DNA from: an uncultured Roseicyclus sp.
GTDB lineage: Bacteria > Pseudomonadota > Alphaproteobacteria > Rhodobacterales > Rhodobacteraceae
Direction of reading: 5' to 3'
Assembly (NCBI GenBank): GCA_947491935.1
Contig: CANLLF010000002.1
Span: 372,001-436,000 of the forward strand
DNA length: 64,000 bases
The notes under the pieces are model-generated. The model worked only from the letters and a program-made list of their open reading frames with translations. It was not told the origin of the DNA and made no database searches. The translations under genes were made by a program, and so were the position numbers. Below, one piece after another: positions 24,139 through 32,383 of the stretch (positions are counted from its first letter, which is position 1; every line of letters begins with the position of its first letter).

Positions 24139-25857
24139 ATGCTCAACCGCCTCAAGGCTCTCCTGACGCCGCAGCGCTTGCCTGCGGTGGACGGCCCCGA
24201 TTATCGCCCCCTCGCGCAGCACCCGCATTTCAAAACCTACGTCACGCTGGAACCCCACATCCCCGAAGACGGCCCGGAGGCCATCCGGTCGTGGTTCGGC
24301 GGCAAGCCCCAGATGCCTGCCGACACGGCTTGGCCCAAAGATGACGGCGGCAGACCCTGCCTGTTCCTCGCGCAAATCTGCTGCGCCGACCTGCCGCCCG
24401 ACCTCTGGGGCGGCGTCGGCCCCATCGACGGTTGGCTCCTGTTCTTCATCGCGGCACAGGCGTTTGAGCCACGCGTAATTCACATCGCTCAACTTGGCCC
24501 CGAGCGGCACGAGGAGAGCGGAGTGGCGCGCACCTACTGGGAATGGAACACGCGGGCAGGTCATGAAAACGGCACCCCCCGGTTCCGCAAGTTTCCGGTT
24601 CGGCCTGTGGCGCAAACCATGCCCTCCGATCTCGCATTGCCCAAGCGCGAACAGCCCAAAGCGCCGCCCCTGCGTCCCCGCACATGGGGCCAACTCGACA
24701 CGATCCTGACATCGCTGGAGGAGGAGTTTGCCCCGCCCAAGCCACTGACCCCCGAACAGGAAGAGATCAACCGCATCAACCGTGAAAAGATGCAGGCAGA
24801 CTTCGATATGGAGCCGGAAGATCGTCGCAGGCGCCGGGCCGAGGCTTTTGAGAAATCCGAAAAGGCGGGGGCGGCCTTTCGCGCCGCCAAGGCTGAGGTG
24901 TTCGAGGCGCTCCGCCTGTGGTTGTCAAAAAGCATGTCCCACGGCCCGGATGAAATGTTGACCGACGCCGATTGGGCGGACTTCGCAAAATGGGCGGAGC
25001 ACGTCAAACGACCATCTCTCAAGCGCGAGGTGATCGCGCCCGAGGTCCGGCCAGGCGTTGAAAAACTCGAAGCCCCGTATTGCCTGTGGTGGCATCCTTT
25101 TTCGACCAAGGCTGAGTTTCAGGCACAGGTGATGGCTGTTGCCGGATACGCCAGCAAGCACGAATTCTCCGGCAATGACACGATAAAAAAGAGGCTTCAG
25201 GCCGACAATGCCGCATATGGTGGTGCAGTCATTAACATGCTCCAGCTCGTGGACAGCCTAAAAGACAGCGACCGGATAGATACGAAGCAGAAGCAGGCCT
25301 TTCTCGACAAGTCACGCAGTAACGTCCAATGCGCCCAATGGTTTGGAGAAACGATTGGAAGGCGCTTGTTGCCTATCGTGGAGAATTCCCTCGCCTACGA
25401 TGCCCCGCTCGTCTCTGGCCTCGTGGCCGAGGGGCTTACGCCAACGAAACAAACGAAGACGCTCTACACGGCCATGGGCCAATCCCAACTCGACGGCTAC
25501 CTCGCCGGAACCCTCCCGCCCGACGCCGTCTCCCAGGCTCGCGCCTATGCCGAACATGTCCACAAGCCCGGCCGCACCATGGGCGGACTACCCTTCTTCG
25601 GCCACGATCCAAACGTCATGGATCTGCAAGCCTATGCCAGCCCAAAACAGCGCGCAGCACTGGACGACCCGATGAGCCGCGCGGTCTATGGCGACATCGA
25701 ACGGATGGAGCCGCAATGCCTGCTCCTGAACCTCGGCTCCCATGATCCTGTCGGCTGGCTCTGGGGCGATTGCTACACGCTCACCATCCACATGCCGCGC
25801 GCCGATCTGGAGGCTGGGCGTTTCGATCGTGTGACCGGCTATATCGACAACGGCTGA
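24139..25857 (+). CDS. DUF1963 (YwqG-like) domain protein
   Basis: A 572-residue protein. The N-terminal part (FGGKPQMPADTAWPKDDGGR, then LFLAQICCADLP) and the C-terminal part (MGGLPFFGHDPN; LLLNLGSHDPVGWLWGDCYT) are the two ends of the DUF1963/YwqG fold. A long charged helical insertion of about 300 residues separates them. Function is unknown in the family. The insertion has lower GC and different composition (for example around 25.05-25.35 kb), which may reflect later acquisition or relaxed constraint. Confidence 0.8.
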   Translation: MLNRLKALLTPQRLPAVDGPDYRPLAQHPHFKTYVTLEPHIPEDGPEAIRSWFGGKPQMPADTAWPKDDGGRPCLFLAQICCADLPPDLWGGVGPIDGWLLFFIAAQAFEPRVIHIAQLGPERHEESGVARTYWEWNTRAGHENGTPRFRKFPVRPVAQTMPSDLALPKREQPKAPPLRPRTWGQLDTILTSLEEEFAPPKPLTPEQEEINRINREKMQADFDMEPEDRRRRRAEAFEKSEKAGAAFRAAKAEVFEALRLWLSKSMSHGPDEMLTDADWADFAKWAEHVKRPSLKREVIAPEVRPGVEKLEAPYCLWWHPFSTKAEFQAQVMAVAGYASKHEFSGNDTIKKRLQADNAAYGGAVINMLQLVDSLKDSDRIDTKQKQAFLDKSRSNVQCAQWFGETIGRRLLPIVENSLAYDAPLVSGLVAEGLTPTKQTKTLYTAMGQSQLDGYLAGTLPPDAVSQARAYAEHVHKPGRTMGGLPFFGHDPNVMDLQAYASPKQRAALDDPMSRAVYGDIERMEPQCLLLNLGSHDPVGWLWGDCYTLTIHMPRADLEAGRFDRVTGYIDNG

Positions 25858-25860
25858 CTG

Positions 25861-25973
25861 GCCCGAACCGTGGGGCGGGACTTGTCCCGCCGCCACGCCG
25901 CCGCTGTCGCATCCCGTAGACCGGGCCTCGGCCCGGGACGGTCGCCCGAACCGTAGGGTGGGCGCAACCCACC
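25861..25973. repeat. cluster of three REP-like hairpins
   Basis: Three perfect short hairpins follow the DUF1963 gene: GGCGGGAC-TT-GTCCCGCC (25874-25891), CCGGGCC-TC-GGCCCGG (25921-25936) and GGTGGG-CGCAA-CCCACC (25957-25973). GCCCGAACCGT occurs twice (25861-25871 and 25944-25954). This looks like a REP/BIME-type palindromic repeat cluster. Confidence 0.65.
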
Positions 25974-26045
25974 AACTCCCGACCAAACCGTTAAAATTCC
26001 CTTAACAAAAACCTCTTTCCCTATCGTTTACAAGGGCTTAACCCC

Positions 26046-26065
26046 TTTGTGCACGCGTGCACAAA
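26046..26065. promoter_or_regulatory. 20-bp perfect palindrome upstream of lysE-like gene
   Basis: TTTGTGCACG followed by its exact reverse complement CGTGCACAAA forms a 20-base palindrome centred about 87 bases before the exporter's ATG. AAGGG and CCCTT flank it as a second, overlapping inverted repeat (26032-26047). It is probably an operator for a dimeric regulator. Which regulator is not known. Confidence 0.55.
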
Positions 26066-26141
26066 CCCCCAAATCCCCCTCGACACGGCCGCCGCCAGTC
26101 GCTAGGCAGGCTCTTCCCGACCCACCCGCAAGAGCGGCCCC

Positions 26142-26747
26142 ATGCTCCCCACCTTCACCGCAGGCTTCGCGCTTTCCTTCTCGCTGATCCTCGCCATCGG
26201 CGCGCAGAATGCCTTCGTCCTGCGCCAGGGCCTCCGTCGCCTGCACGTCGCCCCCGTCGTCGCGGTCTGCTGCCTGTCCGAAGCGGTGCTGATTTTCGCA
26301 GGCGTCGCAGGCTTCGGCGTGGTCGCCGAACGCGCGCCCTGGGCGCTGGAGGCGATGCGCTGGGGTGGGGCCCTGTTCCTGTTGGTCTACGGTCTGCGCT
26401 CGCTCTACGCCGCCTGGACATCGACCGACGCGCTGCAGACCGATGGCGCGGCCACGCAGAGCCTGTCGGCCGCCATCGGCACGGCGCTGATCCTGACATG
26501 GGCCAATCCGCACGTCTATCTCGATACGGTCGGCCTGATCGGCGCAGTGGCGGCCACCTATGCCGAGGCGCGCTGGGCCTTCGGCGCGGGCGCGCTGGCG
26601 GCGTCCTGCGTCTTTTTCCTGATCCTCGGCTATGGCGCGCGCGGGCTGGCGCCGATCTTTGCCAGGCCGCGGGCCTGGGCGGTGCTGGACGGGATCGTGG
26701 GCGTGACCATGCTGGCGCTTGCAGCGAAACTGGCGCTCAGCCCCTGA
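26142..26747 (+). CDS. LysE/ArgO-family amino acid exporter
   Basis: A 201-residue inner-membrane protein with six hydrophobic segments. It has the ArgO/LysE hallmarks GAQNAFVLRQGL near residue 20 and TWANPHVYLDTVGLIG near residue 125. Members export arginine, lysine or analogues to avoid toxic build-up. A perfect 20-base palindrome precedes it. A DMT transporter gene follows after 44 bases on the same strand. Confidence 0.9.
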   Translation: MLPTFTAGFALSFSLILAIGAQNAFVLRQGLRRLHVAPVVAVCCLSEAVLIFAGVAGFGVVAERAPWALEAMRWGGALFLLVYGLRSLYAAWTSTDALQTDGAATQSLSAAIGTALILTWANPHVYLDTVGLIGAVAATYAEARWAFGAGALAASCVFFLILGYGARGLAPIFARPRAWAVLDGIVGVTMLALAAKLALSP

Positions 26748-26791
26748 ACGCGCCTTGCCCCTGCCGCGCCCCGGTGATCTGCTGGGCGCAG

Positions 26792-27721
26792 ATGGACACG
26801 CCCGACACCCCAACCACGGCGATTTCTGCGCCGGCCTCCCGCCCGGGCATGGGCATCTTCTGGATGCTGGTGACCGGCATCTGTTTTGTCACCGTGACGG
26901 CGAGCGTGAAGATGGTGGGCGAGGCCGTGCCGTCGACCCAGGCCGGGTTCCTGCGGTATGCGCTGGGCCTGATCTTCCTGATCCCGATGCTGCCCGCGGT
27001 GCGCCGGGTGCGGATCGGCTGGCCCCTTGGCGGCCTGTTCCTGGCCCGGGGCACGGCCCATGCGGTGGCGGTCTCGCTGTGGTTCTTCGCCATGGCGCGC
27101 ATCCCCATTGCCGATGTGACGGCGCTCAATTACCTCAATCCCGTCTATGTGATCTTGTTGGCAGTGGTCTTTCTCGGCGAACGTCTGGGGCCGTGGCGGA
27201 TCGCGGCGGTTGCGATCGCCTTCCTCGGCACCTTCGTGATCATCCGCCCCGGATTTCGGGAGATCGATACCGGCCATATCGTGATGCTCTTTGCCGCCGT
27301 CGCGATGGCCGCGAGCTACTTTCTGGCGAAACTCCTGTCGCAGCGGGTCGCCGCGGAGGTGGTGGTGTTCTACCTGTCGATCATCGTGCCGGTGGTTCTC
27401 CTGCCCTTCGTGCTGCCGGTCTGGGTGCCGGTGGGCTGGGTTGATCTGGGCTGGCTCTTCGTTTGCGCCGCGTTCGCGACGGCGGGCCATTACACGATGA
27501 CGCTGGCGTTCCGCTCCGCGCCGCTGACGGTGACGCAGCCGGTGGCGTTCCTGCAACTGGTCTGGGCCACACTTCTGGGCGTGCTCGTCTTCTCGGAGCC
27601 GGTCGATGGCTTCGTTCTCCTGGGCGGGGGCATGATCATCGCGGCCGTCAGTTTCATCACCTGGCGCGAGGCGATGCGGGGCCGCAGCCCCGGCCCGGCG
27701 GAGCTTCCCAAACTGCCCTGA
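26792..27721 (+). CDS. DMT/EamA-family transporter
   Basis: A 309-residue inner-membrane protein with about ten hydrophobic segments and two EamA domains (ALNYLNPVYVILLAVVFLGE; AFLQLVWATLLGVLVFSEP). The ATG at 26792 is chosen; the frame is open upstream as a shadow of the LysE gene. It is a predicted metabolite exporter with unknown substrate. Confidence 0.88.
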   Translation: MDTPDTPTTAISAPASRPGMGIFWMLVTGICFVTVTASVKMVGEAVPSTQAGFLRYALGLIFLIPMLPAVRRVRIGWPLGGLFLARGTAHAVAVSLWFFAMARIPIADVTALNYLNPVYVILLAVVFLGERLGPWRIAAVAIAFLGTFVIIRPGFREIDTGHIVMLFAAVAMAASYFLAKLLSQRVAAEVVVFYLSIIVPVVLLPFVLPVWVPVGWVDLGWLFVCAAFATAGHYTMTLAFRSAPLTVTQPVAFLQLVWATLLGVLVFSEPVDGFVLLGGGMIIAAVSFITWREAMRGRSPGPAELPKLP

Positions 27722-27855
27722 AATTGAGCAGCGGGCGCGACGTTCGCCCATGGCGATACCAATTCGTCACGCTGCAGCGCCGCAAATCAGCGCCGCGGCC
27801 TTGAGCCTTTCGCCTTCTGGATCTTGATGGACGTCCCAGATGCGAGGTGCTCCGA

Positions 27856-28554
27856 ATGACCCTTGAGGCCCTGATTTTTGGCGGGATCGGCACGTTGGCG
27901 GAATGTGCGGAGATCGACCGCAAGGCGTGGAACAGCGCGTTCCGGGCCCATGATGTGGATTGGCACTGGTCGTGGCATACTTACGCGGAATTGATGCGGG
28001 CGGGCGGGGACCGGCAACTGGCCTCACGCTACGTGGCGCGGACGGGCCAGGCCTGCGGCGTGCCGGCGGAGGTGCTGGACGCGACCCATCAAAACATCTT
28101 CGCCTCGTGCCTGACCCACGAGATGCCGCTGCGCCCGGGTGTGGCGCGGGTGCTGTCGTGGTCGATGCGCGCGGGGCTGCGCCTGGCGCTGGTGACGCGG
28201 GCCGAGGCCCTGCCGGTGCGCGCGCTGTTGCAGGCCACGGCGCGCTCACGTTCGGGGATCGAGTTCGACGTGGCCGTCCTGCGCGGGGACGTGCCGCATA
28301 TGGCACCGCATCCTGACGCGATGGAGTATGCGTTGCGCCATCTTGCGGTGGGCCGCGGCCGGGTGGCAGTGGTGACCGACACGCCCGCCATGGCGCTGGC
28401 AGCGCAGGAGGCCGGGCTGCCCGTGCTGGCCTTCCCCGGGCAATTGGCGGCGGTGGAGCCCGATGATTTCGGGGCGTTGCCGCAAGCGAGTATCCTGAGC
28501 GCGGAGGCGGTAACCGGCGCCTGGATGGGCTGGCAGGACACCGCAGCCCAGTAG
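27856..28554 (+). CDS. HAD-fold protein lacking the catalytic aspartate (CbbY-like)
   Basis: The 232-residue product has the overall layout of a CbbY/beta-phosphoglucomutase-type HAD phosphatase. Motif I, normally FDxDGT, reads FGGIGT (residues 8-13), so both nucleophile and acid-base aspartates are gone. Motif III, normally K-P-x-P-D, reads APHPDA. The motif II Thr (LVTRAE) and a motif IV Asp (VVTDT) remain. The fold is probably kept for binding rather than catalysis. The ATG at 27856 follows GAGG; a GTG at 27847 is possible. A YdcH-family gene follows. Confidence 0.82.
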   Translation: MTLEALIFGGIGTLAECAEIDRKAWNSAFRAHDVDWHWSWHTYAELMRAGGDRQLASRYVARTGQACGVPAEVLDATHQNIFASCLTHEMPLRPGVARVLSWSMRAGLRLALVTRAEALPVRALLQATARSRSGIEFDVAVLRGDVPHMAPHPDAMEYALRHLAVGRGRVAVVTDTPAMALAAQEAGLPVLAFPGQLAAVEPDDFGALPQASILSAEAVTGAWMGWQDTAAQ

Positions 28555-28562
28555 GGGCGTAT

Positions 28563-28576
28563 TTGACCTAGCGCAA
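28563..28576 (+). promoter_or_regulatory. weak FNR-like site before ydcH-type gene
   Basis: TTGAC-CTAG-CGCAA has the spacing of an FNR box with a good left half and a right half with two mismatches. It lies 60-73 bases before the ATG at 28636. Confidence 0.2.
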
Positions 28577-28635
28577 AGCGCGGCCGGCACCGCGGCGGCA
28601 GAGTGGGCCGAACAGATTGCCAGAGGAGGCCCGCC

Positions 28636-28875
28636 ATGTCCCATACCCCCCATGAATTGCATGAAGAATTCCCCGGTCAGGTGGAGGACATCCACGCGTT
28701 GAAGGAGAGCAATGCCCATTTCGCGAAGCTGACCGACGCCTATCACGAGATCAACCGCGCGGTGCACCGGGCCGAGACCGGGGTGGAGCCGGTGGAGGAT
28801 CTGGAGGAGACCCGGATGCGCAAGGAGCGGATGCGTTTGAAAGACGAGATTGCGGGGATGCTGGCCAAGGCCTGA
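28636..28875 (+). CDS. YdcH-family protein (DUF465)
   Basis: A 79-residue charged helical protein with the DUF465 pattern (HELHEEFPGQVEDIHALKES and RMRKERMRLKDEI). The function is unknown. GAGGAGG precedes the ATG. A second DUF465 gene lies at 55.6 kb. Confidence 0.85.
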   Translation: MSHTPHELHEEFPGQVEDIHALKESNAHFAKLTDAYHEINRAVHRAETGVEPVEDLEETRMRKERMRLKDEIAGMLAKA

Positions 28876-28973
28876 TCCGAAAGGCGCGGCTGCGCCGCAT
28901 GTCTTTTGCCTCGCGTCGGCGCTGGCGCGCCTTGGGCTCAGGTGCCGGGGGAAATCCCCCGGACCCCCTTTTT

Positions 28974-28996
28974 GGGTATTTCGGACCAGTGGAAGA
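28974..28996 (+). repeat. copy C of 23-base intergenic repeat
   Basis: GGGTATTTCGGACCAGTGG plus AAGA ends two bases before the stop codon of the minus-strand CoxG gene, the same placement as copy B next to the permease gene. It follows a CCGGGGG/CCCCCGG hairpin at 28945-28962. Confidence 0.65.
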
Positions 28997-28998
28997 GG

Positions 28999-29460
28999 TT
29001 AGGCGGTTTCGTCTGATGGGCCTTCGAGATGGGCCTGGAAGCGTTCGAAGAACTGATCCGCCATCTTGGTGGCGAAGCTGTCGACGAGGCGGGAGCCCAG
29101 TTGCGCCAGCTTGCCGCCCACCTTGGCGTCGACGTCGTAGCGCAATTCGGTGCCGCCGTCGGGATGGTCGGAGAGGTGCACCTCGGCCGCGCCCTTGGCG
29201 AAGCCCGCGACGCCGCCTTTGCCTTCGCCGGAGATCGTGTAGCGTTCGCCCGGGACCACATCGGAGAGAGTCACCGCGCCTTTGAACGTGGCTTTGACCG
29301 GGCCGACCTTCTGTTTGACCACGGCCTCGAACCCCTCTTCGGGGGAGCCGGTCAATTCCTCGCATCCCGGGATGCAGGCCTTCAGGACCTCGGCCTCATT
29401 CAGGGCGGCCCAGACGCTTTGGCGGTCGGCGGCGATGTGGCGGCTGGCATGCAGTTCCAT
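28999..29460 (-). CDS. CoxG-family SRPBCC protein
   Basis: A 153-residue START/SRPBCC-fold protein with the CoxG pattern (CIPGCEEL; KVGPVKATFKG; KVGGKLAQLGSRLVD). CoxG anchors or helps CO dehydrogenase in some bacteria, but stand-alone copies are widespread and no cox genes are present here, so that role is not implied. It lies downstream of pccR on the same strand, 62 bases away. Confidence 0.87.
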   Translation of the reverse strand: MELHASRHIAADRQSVWAALNEAEVLKACIPGCEELTGSPEEGFEAVVKQKVGPVKATFKGAVTLSDVVPGERYTISGEGKGGVAGFAKGAAEVHLSDHPDGGTELRYDVDAKVGGKLAQLGSRLVDSFATKMADQFFERFQAHLEGPSDETA

Positions 29461-29522
29461 GGGCGGGTTCCTTCAGTGGCGTCAGACAGGGGTAGCGGGG
29501 CCGGGCGGGCGGCGTCAATGCG

Positions 29523-30917
29523 CTAGGGCGCAACCTCGTAGGGCAAGGTGCCCCGGCGGTTGGGGTCGACGCTGAGCCGACGTTCCAGCGGTGGGACGGC
29601 GCGTTGATGGCAATTGGCGCGTTCGCAGATCCGGCACGAGATCCCGATGGGCTGAAAGGCGCTTTCGCGTTTCAGATCGAGGCCGTCGGCATAGACCAGG
29701 GCCGCAGCGTGGCGCACTTCGCAGCCGAGCGAGATGGCGTAACGGCGTGTCGGGCTTCCCCAGGCGCCGCCGGATTTCGAGACGTCGCGGGCCAGGATCA
29801 CGTAGCGTGCGCCGTCGGGCGTTTCGGCCAGTTGGCGCAGGAAGCGGCCCGGCGTCTCGAAGGCCTGATGCACGTTCCAGAGTGGGCAGGCCCCTCCGAA
29901 CCGCGCGAATTGCAGGAGTGTGGCGGAGTGGCGTTTGGTGACGGTCCCGGCCTGATCGACCCGGGCGAAGAAGAACGGGATCCCCTTGGCCTGTGGGCGC
30001 TGCAAGGTGCTGAGCCGGTGGGCGATCTGTTCGATCGAGGCCTCGAACGCAATCGCCAGGCGCTCCAGATCGTGGCGGGTCTCCTGGGCGGCTTCGGCGA
30101 AGCGCGTATAGGGCATCAGGCAGGCGCCCGCGAAGTAATTGGCCATGCCGATCCGCGCGATCTCGCGCGCGGTGTCGGATTGGAAGCGGGCCAGATCGAG
30201 CGTGGCTTCGATCAGATCGTGCTGACCCAGAAGGGCGTATTGGTGCAGCAGCTGGAAGCGCTGGGTTTCGGGCGCGGCGCGGGGCGAGAGGGTGAGGGTC
30301 TTGCTGGCCGGGTCGTAGTGGCGCACGCCTTCACCGGCGGCGTGGCGGAGCGTGACGCCGCGATCGGCCAGCACGCTTTGGGCATGGGCGGCGAGATCGC
30401 CGCTGGCCCGCGCTGCAAACCGTTCGGCGGCGCGGTCCACGGCATCAATGTAATTGTCGGTGTAGTGAAAGAAATCGCGCACCTCTTCCCAAGGGCTGGC
30501 CGTCGCGGAGGTTTGCTGGCCCAGCGCTTCGTCAAGGGAGGCGAGGCGTTCATGGGTCTGGCGGTAGGCGCGGTGCAGTTCCAGAAAGGCGCGGGCGAGC
30601 GTGGGCGCGTTGGAGGCGGCGAGGCGCAGATCGGCCAGCGCAGGCGCGGCATCGGCGAAGATTGGATCGGCCAGCGCTTCACGCATATCCGACAGGAGCC
30701 GATCGGTATCGGAGGCGGCAAACTCGGTGACATCGGCGCCGAAATCCTGCGCCAAGCCCAGAAGAACGGCCGTGGAGAGCGGGCGGTTGTTGTTCTCCAT
30801 CTGGTTGAGATAGGGCAGGGAGATGCCGAGCTTGGCGGCAAAATCCTTCTGCGTCAGGCCGACCTTAGTGCGCAGGGAGCGGAGCTTGGCACCGGCATAG
30901 AGTTTCTGGGCTGGCAT
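29523..30917 (-). CDS. pccR: ScfR-family transcriptional regulator PccR
   Basis: A 464-residue regulator with an N-terminal XRE helix-turn-helix (about residues 8-62; LTQKDFAAKLGISLPYLNQM), a central IrrE-like region, and the ScfR C-terminal domain. That domain holds FGGACPLWNVHQAF and a cysteine cluster (Cys428, Cys431, Cys436). In Rhodobacter sphaeroides the homologue PccR controls propionyl-CoA assimilation and senses short-chain acyl-CoA. Its own promoter region carries TTTGCAAA half-sites, and a complete double site lies at pccB, which supports the assignment. Confidence 0.9.
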   Translation of the reverse strand: MPAQKLYAGAKLRSLRTKVGLTQKDFAAKLGISLPYLNQMENNNRPLSTAVLLGLAQDFGADVTEFAASDTDRLLSDMREALADPIFADAAPALADLRLAASNAPTLARAFLELHRAYRQTHERLASLDEALGQQTSATASPWEEVRDFFHYTDNYIDAVDRAAERFAARASGDLAAHAQSVLADRGVTLRHAAGEGVRHYDPASKTLTLSPRAAPETQRFQLLHQYALLGQHDLIEATLDLARFQSDTAREIARIGMANYFAGACLMPYTRFAEAAQETRHDLERLAIAFEASIEQIAHRLSTLQRPQAKGIPFFFARVDQAGTVTKRHSATLLQFARFGGACPLWNVHQAFETPGRFLRQLAETPDGARYVILARDVSKSGGAWGSPTRRYAISLGCEVRHAAALVYADGLDLKRESAFQPIGISCRICERANCHQRAVPPLERRLSVDPNRRGTLPYEVAP

Positions 30918-30930
30918 GGCGCACCTCGGA

Positions 30931-30962
30931 CTTTGCTAAACCCGGTTTGCCGGTTTGCAAAG
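30931..30962 (-). promoter_or_regulatory. TTTGCAAA-type sites in the pccR promoter
   Basis: An imperfect inverted repeat, CTTTGCTAAACC and GGTTTGCAAAG, with one further TTTGC between, lies 14-45 bases before the pccR ATG. It includes one exact TTTGCAAA (30954-30961), which suggests that PccR controls its own gene. Confidence 0.5.
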
Positions 30963-30975
30963 CGGCGTGCAAGCC

Positions 30976-32190
30976 TCAGCCGGTGACTTGCGCCTCACGT
31001 CGGATCACGTAGAGGATCGCGATTACCGCGAGGATGGAGGTGGTGAGCATGATCAGGATCAGCGGATAGGCTCCGTCGCCCCGGGTCAGGAGCGCACCGG
31101 CGCCGGCCGACAGGGTGGCCCCACCGCCGAGCATGATCGCGCCACCAAGCCCGCTGGCCGTGCCCGCCAAGTGCGGGCGCACGGACAACATGCCCGACGT
31201 CGCATTGGGCAGGACCATGCCATTGCCGAGGCCCACGAAGGTCATGAACCCGAAAAACACCAGCGCCGTTTTCAGCCCGGCGAGGAAGAACAGCAGCGAC
31301 AGCGTCAGGCCCGCCGCCGACACGACGCAGCCCCACAGCACCATCGTGTTGATGCCGTAGCGCATCGAGTAGCGCCCCGAGATGCCGTTGCCGAAGAAGT
31401 ACCCCAGGGCGGGCGCGCCGAAATAGAGGCCGACCTCGGTCGCCGACAGGCCGAACACCTCGGAGCCGACATAGGGCGCGCCGCCGAGATAGGCGAAGAA
31501 CGCGCCCGAGGCGAAGCCCGCGGACAGGCAATAGCCCCAGAACCGGCGGGCCGTCAAAAGCTCGGGATATTCGCGGAATTGCTCGGCGAAGCTGGCGGAC
31601 TTGGCCTGCGCAGTTTCGCCCAAATCCAGCCAGATCAGCGTAAGCACCAGCACACCCAGCGCCAACAGCATCCAGAAATTCGCCTGCCACCCCAGCGTCT
31701 CGTCAAGCACGCCGCCGATGGCGGGGCCGATCATCGGCACCACGGCCATGCCCATCGTCACATAGCCGATCTGGCTGGCGGCCTGGGCCTCGTCATACAT
31801 GTCGCGCACCACGGCGCGGCCGAGCACGAGGCCCACGACCACCACGGCCTGCATCATCCGGAAGAACAGGAATACCTCGATGGAACGCGCCAGCAGGCAG
31901 CCGATCGTGGCGAGAAGAAACAGGATCAGCCCGCCGATCAAAACCGGCCTGCGCCCGAACCGGTCGGAGATTGGTCCGATCACCACCTGCAACACGGCAT
32001 TCACCGCCAAGTAGAGCGACACCGAGAGCTGCATCACCCGGTAATCGGTCTCGAAATAGGTGGTCATCGCGGGCAGCGAGGGCAGAAAGATGTTCATCGA
32101 CAGCGCGCCAAGGCCCGTCAACACGATCAGTGTGAAAATATGTGGAGGGCTGGTGCGGCTCAAAAACTGCACCGGTAACGGCGTGCTCAT
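30976..32190 (-). CDS. Bcr/CflA-family multidrug efflux MFS transporter
   Basis: A 404-residue major facilitator with 12 predicted membrane segments. It starts MSTPLPVQFLSRTSPPHIFT and has the Bcr/CflA motifs LPSLPAM and GPISDRFGRRPVLIGG. It ends 58 bases before pccR on the same strand and is divergent from pccB across the PccR-type site. It may therefore belong to the propionate regulon rather than to drug resistance. The frame is open to 32457, but that part crosses the pccB promoter and start. Confidence 0.9.
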   Translation of the reverse strand: MSTPLPVQFLSRTSPPHIFTLIVLTGLGALSMNIFLPSLPAMTTYFETDYRVMQLSVSLYLAVNAVLQVVIGPISDRFGRRPVLIGGLILFLLATIGCLLARSIEVFLFFRMMQAVVVVGLVLGRAVVRDMYDEAQAASQIGYVTMGMAVVPMIGPAIGGVLDETLGWQANFWMLLALGVLVLTLIWLDLGETAQAKSASFAEQFREYPELLTARRFWGYCLSAGFASGAFFAYLGGAPYVGSEVFGLSATEVGLYFGAPALGYFFGNGISGRYSMRYGINTMVLWGCVVSAAGLTLSLLFFLAGLKTALVFFGFMTFVGLGNGMVLPNATSGMLSVRPHLAGTASGLGGAIMLGGGATLSAGAGALLTRGDGAYPLILIMLTTSILAVIAILYVIRREAQVTG

Positions 32191-32291
32191 GGCCGACGAA
32201 GTAAAGGGCCGCGGCGGGGGCGTCCAGTGCGCGGGCGCACAGAATGGGCAGGTGGTCCGCGGATTTGCAGTTTCGCAAAATATGCGTTCGC

Positions 32292-32311
32292 TTTGCAAAA
32301 TGATTTGCAAA
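32292..32311. promoter_or_regulatory. PccR-type operator between MFS gene and pccB
   Basis: TTTGCAAA-ATGA-TTTGCAAA is a perfect doubled palindrome, the motif I recall as defined for PccR of Rhodobacter sphaeroides. A related inverted repeat, TTTGC-AGTTTC-GCAAA, lies at 32264-32279. The site is 73 bases before pccB and 102 bases before the divergent exporter gene. Confidence 0.8.
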
Positions 32312-32383
32312 TATGCGAAATCGTAGTGGCGCGCCGGAAAGGCGTTGCCTAGATTGCGCCAACTCACAAAGGGAGACCACGCC

